Shown here: piece by piece, positions 61,001 to 64,000 of the stretch
Layout: every line of letters begins with the position of its first letter
How positions within the stretch are numbered: the stretch's first letter is position 1
NCBI RefSeq assembly: GCF_964340395.1
Contig: NC_135567.1
Span: forward strand, 4,347,399 to 4,411,398
Direction: 5' to 3'
Origin: Glandiceps talaboti
Lineage: Eukaryota; Hemichordata; Enteropneusta; Spengelidae
Length of the DNA: 64,000 nucleotides
Notes under the pieces: model-generated
Database searches by the model: none
The model's input: only the letters and a program-made list of their open reading frames with translations
What the model was told of the DNA's origin: nothing
Program-made: the position numbers and the translations under genes

Positions 61001-64000
61001 CAATCAGTACACAGTTGATAGATACCTAACAACCAATCAGTACACAGTTGATAGACACCTAACTACCAATCAGTACACAGTTGATAGACACTGAACAACC
61101 AATCAGTACACAGTTGATAGATACCTAACTACCAATCAGTACACAGTTGATAGACACTGAACAACCAATCAGTACACAGTTGATAGACACCGAACAACCA
61201 ATCAGTACACAGTTGATAGACACTGAACAACCAATCAGTACACAGTTGATAGACACCTAACTACCAATATCAGTACACAGTTGATAGATACCTAACTACC
61301 AATCTGTAAAACGTTGATAGACACCTAACTACCAATCAGTACACAGTTGAAAGACACTGAACTACCAATCAGTACACAGTTGATAGATACCTAACTACCA
61401 ATCAGTAAAAAGTTGATAGACACCTAACTACCAATCAGTACACAGTTGATAGACACTGAACAACCAATCAGTACACAGTTGATAGACACTGAACAACCAA
61501 TCAGTACACAGTTGATAGATACCTAACTACCAATCAGTACACAGTTGATAGACACTGAACAACCAATCAGTACACAGTTGATAGATACCTAACTACCAAT
61601 CAGTACACAGTTGATAGACACTGAACAACCAATCAGTACACAGTTGATAGACACTGAACAACCAATCAGTACACAGTTGATAGACACTGAACAACCAATC
61701 AGTACACAGTTGATAGACACCTAACTACCAATCAGTACACAGTTGAAAGACACTGAACAACCAATCAGTACACAGTTGATAGATACCTAACTACCAATCA
61801 GTACACAGTTGATAGACACCTAACAACCAATCAGTACACAGTTGATAGACACTGAACAACCAATCAGTACACAGTTGAAAGACACTGAACAACCAATCAG
61901 TACACAGTTGATAGATACCTAACTACCAATCAGTACACAGTTGATAGACACTGAACAACCAATCAGTACACAGTTGATAGACACCGAACAACCAATCAGT
62001 ACACAGTTGATAGACACCTAACTACCAATCAGTACACAGTTGATAGACACCTAACTACCAATCAGTACACAGTTGATAGACACCTAACTACCAATCAGTA
62101 CACAGTTGATAGACACTGAACAACCAATCAGTACACAGTTGATAGATACCTAACTACCAATCAGTACACAGTTGATAGACACTGAACAACCAATCAGTAC
62201 ACAGTTGATAGACACCTAACTACCAATCAGTACACAGTTGATAGACACTGAACAACCAATCAGTACACAGTTGATAGATACCTAACTACCAATCAGTACA
62301 CAGTTGATAGACACTGAACAACCAATCAGTACACAGTTGATAGACACTGAACAACCAATCAGTACACAGTTGATAGACACTGAACAACCAATCAGTACAC
62401 AGTTGATAGACACCTAACTACCAATCAGTACACAGTTGAAAGACACTGAACAACCAATCAGTACACAGTTGATAGACACCTAACTACCAATCAGTACACA
62501 GTTGATAGACACTGAACAACCAATCAGTACACAGTTGATAGACACTGAACAACCAATCAGTACACAGTTGATAGACACCTAACAACCAATCAGTACACAG
62601 TTGATAGACACTGAACAACCAATCAGTACACAGTTGATAGACACCTAACTACCAATCAGTACACAGTTGATAGACACCTAACTACCAATCAGTACACAGT
62701 TGATAGACACTGAACAACCAATCAGTACACAGTTGATAGATACCTAACTACCAATCAGTACACAGTTGATAGACACTGAACAACCAATCAGTACACAGTT
62801 GATAGACACCGAACAACCAATCAGTACACAGTTGATAGACACTGAACAACCAATCAGTACACAGTTGATAGACACCTAACTACCAATATCAGTACACACT
62901 TGATAGATACCTAACTACCAATCTGTAAAACGTTGATAGACACCTAACTACCAATCAGTACACAGTTGAAAGACACTGAACTACCAATCAGTACACAGTT
63001 GATAGATACCTAACTACCAATCAGTAAAAAGTTGATAGACACCTAACTACCAATCAGTACACAGTTGATAGACACTGAACAACCAATCAGTACACAGTTG
63101 ATAGACACTGAACAACCAATCAGTACACAGTTGATAGATACCTAACTACCAATCAGTACACAGTTGATAGACACTGAACAACCAATCAGTACACAGTTGA
63201 TAGATACCTAACTACCAATCAGTACACAGTTGATAGACACTGAACAACCAATCAGTACACAGTTGATAGACACTGAACAACCAATCAGTACACAGTTGAT
63301 AGACACTGAACAACCAATCAGTACACAGTTGATAGATACCTAACTACCAATCAGTACACAGTTGATAGACACTGAACAACCAATCAGTACACAGTTGATA
63401 GACACCGAACAACCAATCAGTACACAGTTGATAGACACTGAACAACCAATCAGTACATAGTTGATAGACACCTAACTACCAATATCAGTACACAGTTGAT
63501 AGATACCTAACTACCAATCTGTAAAAAGTTGATACACACCTAACAACCAATCAGTACACAGTTGAAAGACACTGAACTACCAATCAGTACACAGTTGATA
63601 GACACCTAACTACCAATCAGTACACAGTTGATAGACACTGAACAACCAATCAGTACACAGTTGATAGACACCTAACTACCAATCAGTACACAGTTGATAG
63701 ACACTGAACTACCAATCAGTACACAGTTGATAGACACTGAACAACCAATCAGTACACAGTTGATAGACACTGAACAACCAATCAGTACACAGTTGATAGA
63801 CACTGAACAACCAATCAGTACACAGTTGATAGATACCTAACTACCAATCAGTACACAGTTGATAGACACTGAACAACCAATCAGTACAGTTGATAGACAC
63901 TGAACAACCAATCAGTACACAGTTGATAGACACCTAACTACCAATCAGTACACAGTTGATAGACACCTAACTACCAATCAGTACACAGTTGATAGACACT
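34058..64000. repeat. 33-bp satellite array with CCAAT boxes, open at right edge
   Basis: About 907 head-to-tail copies of a 33-bp monomer. Landmarks in order are GTTGATAGAC, a variable block, ACCAATCAG and TACACA. Two main variants differ at linked positions: type A has ACACTGAACAACC and type B has ACACCTAACTACC; GATACC, GAAAGAC and ACAATGAACTACC forms also recur. The first monomer (about 34058-34090) is degraded. The 33-bp register is kept almost without indels: only 17 copies of a 2-bp insertion (CAATATCAG) and one 2-bp deletion near 63886 were noticed. On the minus strand, 34301-34663 is open for 120 codons as 11-residue repeats, but type-B copies introduce stop codons, so this is not a gene. 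Confidence 0.98.
38101..38265. repeat. Diagnostic variant cassette of the 33-bp array (first of 17)
   Basis: A run of about five rare monomers: CCAATATCAG with a 2-bp insertion, CCAATCTGTAAAACG, a GAAAGACACTGAACTACC monomer and CAGTAAAAAG. The insertion recurs at 41539, 43785, 45437, 47815, 49236, 50855, 51451, 52410, 53006, 54790, 55386, 57632, 60010, 61266, 62885 and 63481. At 51451, 53006, 55386 and 63481 the next monomer ends AAAAAG instead of AAAACG, which defines a second cassette subtype. Confidence 0.93.

Noticed and set aside
34058-64000. Possible CRISPR array
   Set aside because: Monomers are contiguous near-identical units with no unique spacers, and the context is eukaryotic.

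Overview
The window looks like AT-rich nuclear DNA from a metazoan, most likely a marine invertebrate such as a cephalochordate, hemichordate or mollusc; the species cannot be fixed from sequence alone. The evidence is a tRNA-derived SINE of a type common in such genomes, a spliced ankyrin-repeat exon with consensus GT-AG borders, a decayed transposon gene of the GQNKN...YHHFRF family, many CA and GACA microsatellites, and no bacterial-style gene packing. No complete protein-coding gene is visible.

Layout: 1-1731 is the end of a 46-bp tandem array that enters from the left edge. 1732-13100 is a mosaic of decayed dispersed repeats (a CA/GACA-tailed family, one SINE, a 1.68-kb terminal-inverted-repeat element, ~300-bp triplicated repeats, an ACAT microsatellite, a duplicated 119-bp segment) around one convincing minus-strand ankyrin exon at 10266-10367. 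13133-13854 is a frameshifted transposon pseudogene. 14099-29828 is a 56-bp satellite (about 281 copies) with decayed edge monomers. 29930-34057 is a second dispersed-repeat mosaic ending in a probable LINE tail and C-rich tracts. 34058-64000 is a 33-bp satellite (about 907 copies) that leaves by the right edge.

The three arrays have unrelated monomers and fill about 74% of the window. Both large arrays have clear higher-order structure that can be read from rare marker variants. In the 56-bp array, blocks of 777 and 1001 bp form a 1778-bp higher-order repeat, with a later 2962-bp duplication. In the 33-bp array, a rare 2-bp-insertion cassette occurs 17 times at spacings that are all 33n+2, and a roughly 12-kb duplication can be followed.

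The most interesting signal is that almost every 33-bp monomer carries ACCAATCAG, a near-consensus NF-Y (CCAAT-box) site. All copies point the same way at 33-bp spacing, close to the spacing of paired CCAAT boxes in known NF-Y-dependent promoters. The 56-bp monomer carries a short dyad, TAGACTGAAGTCTA or the perfect palindrome TAGACTATAGTCTA. Any role for these arrays in chromatin, centromeres or transcription-factor titration is inference. The long forward reading frames in the 46-bp array most likely exist only because that monomer happens to lack stop codons.
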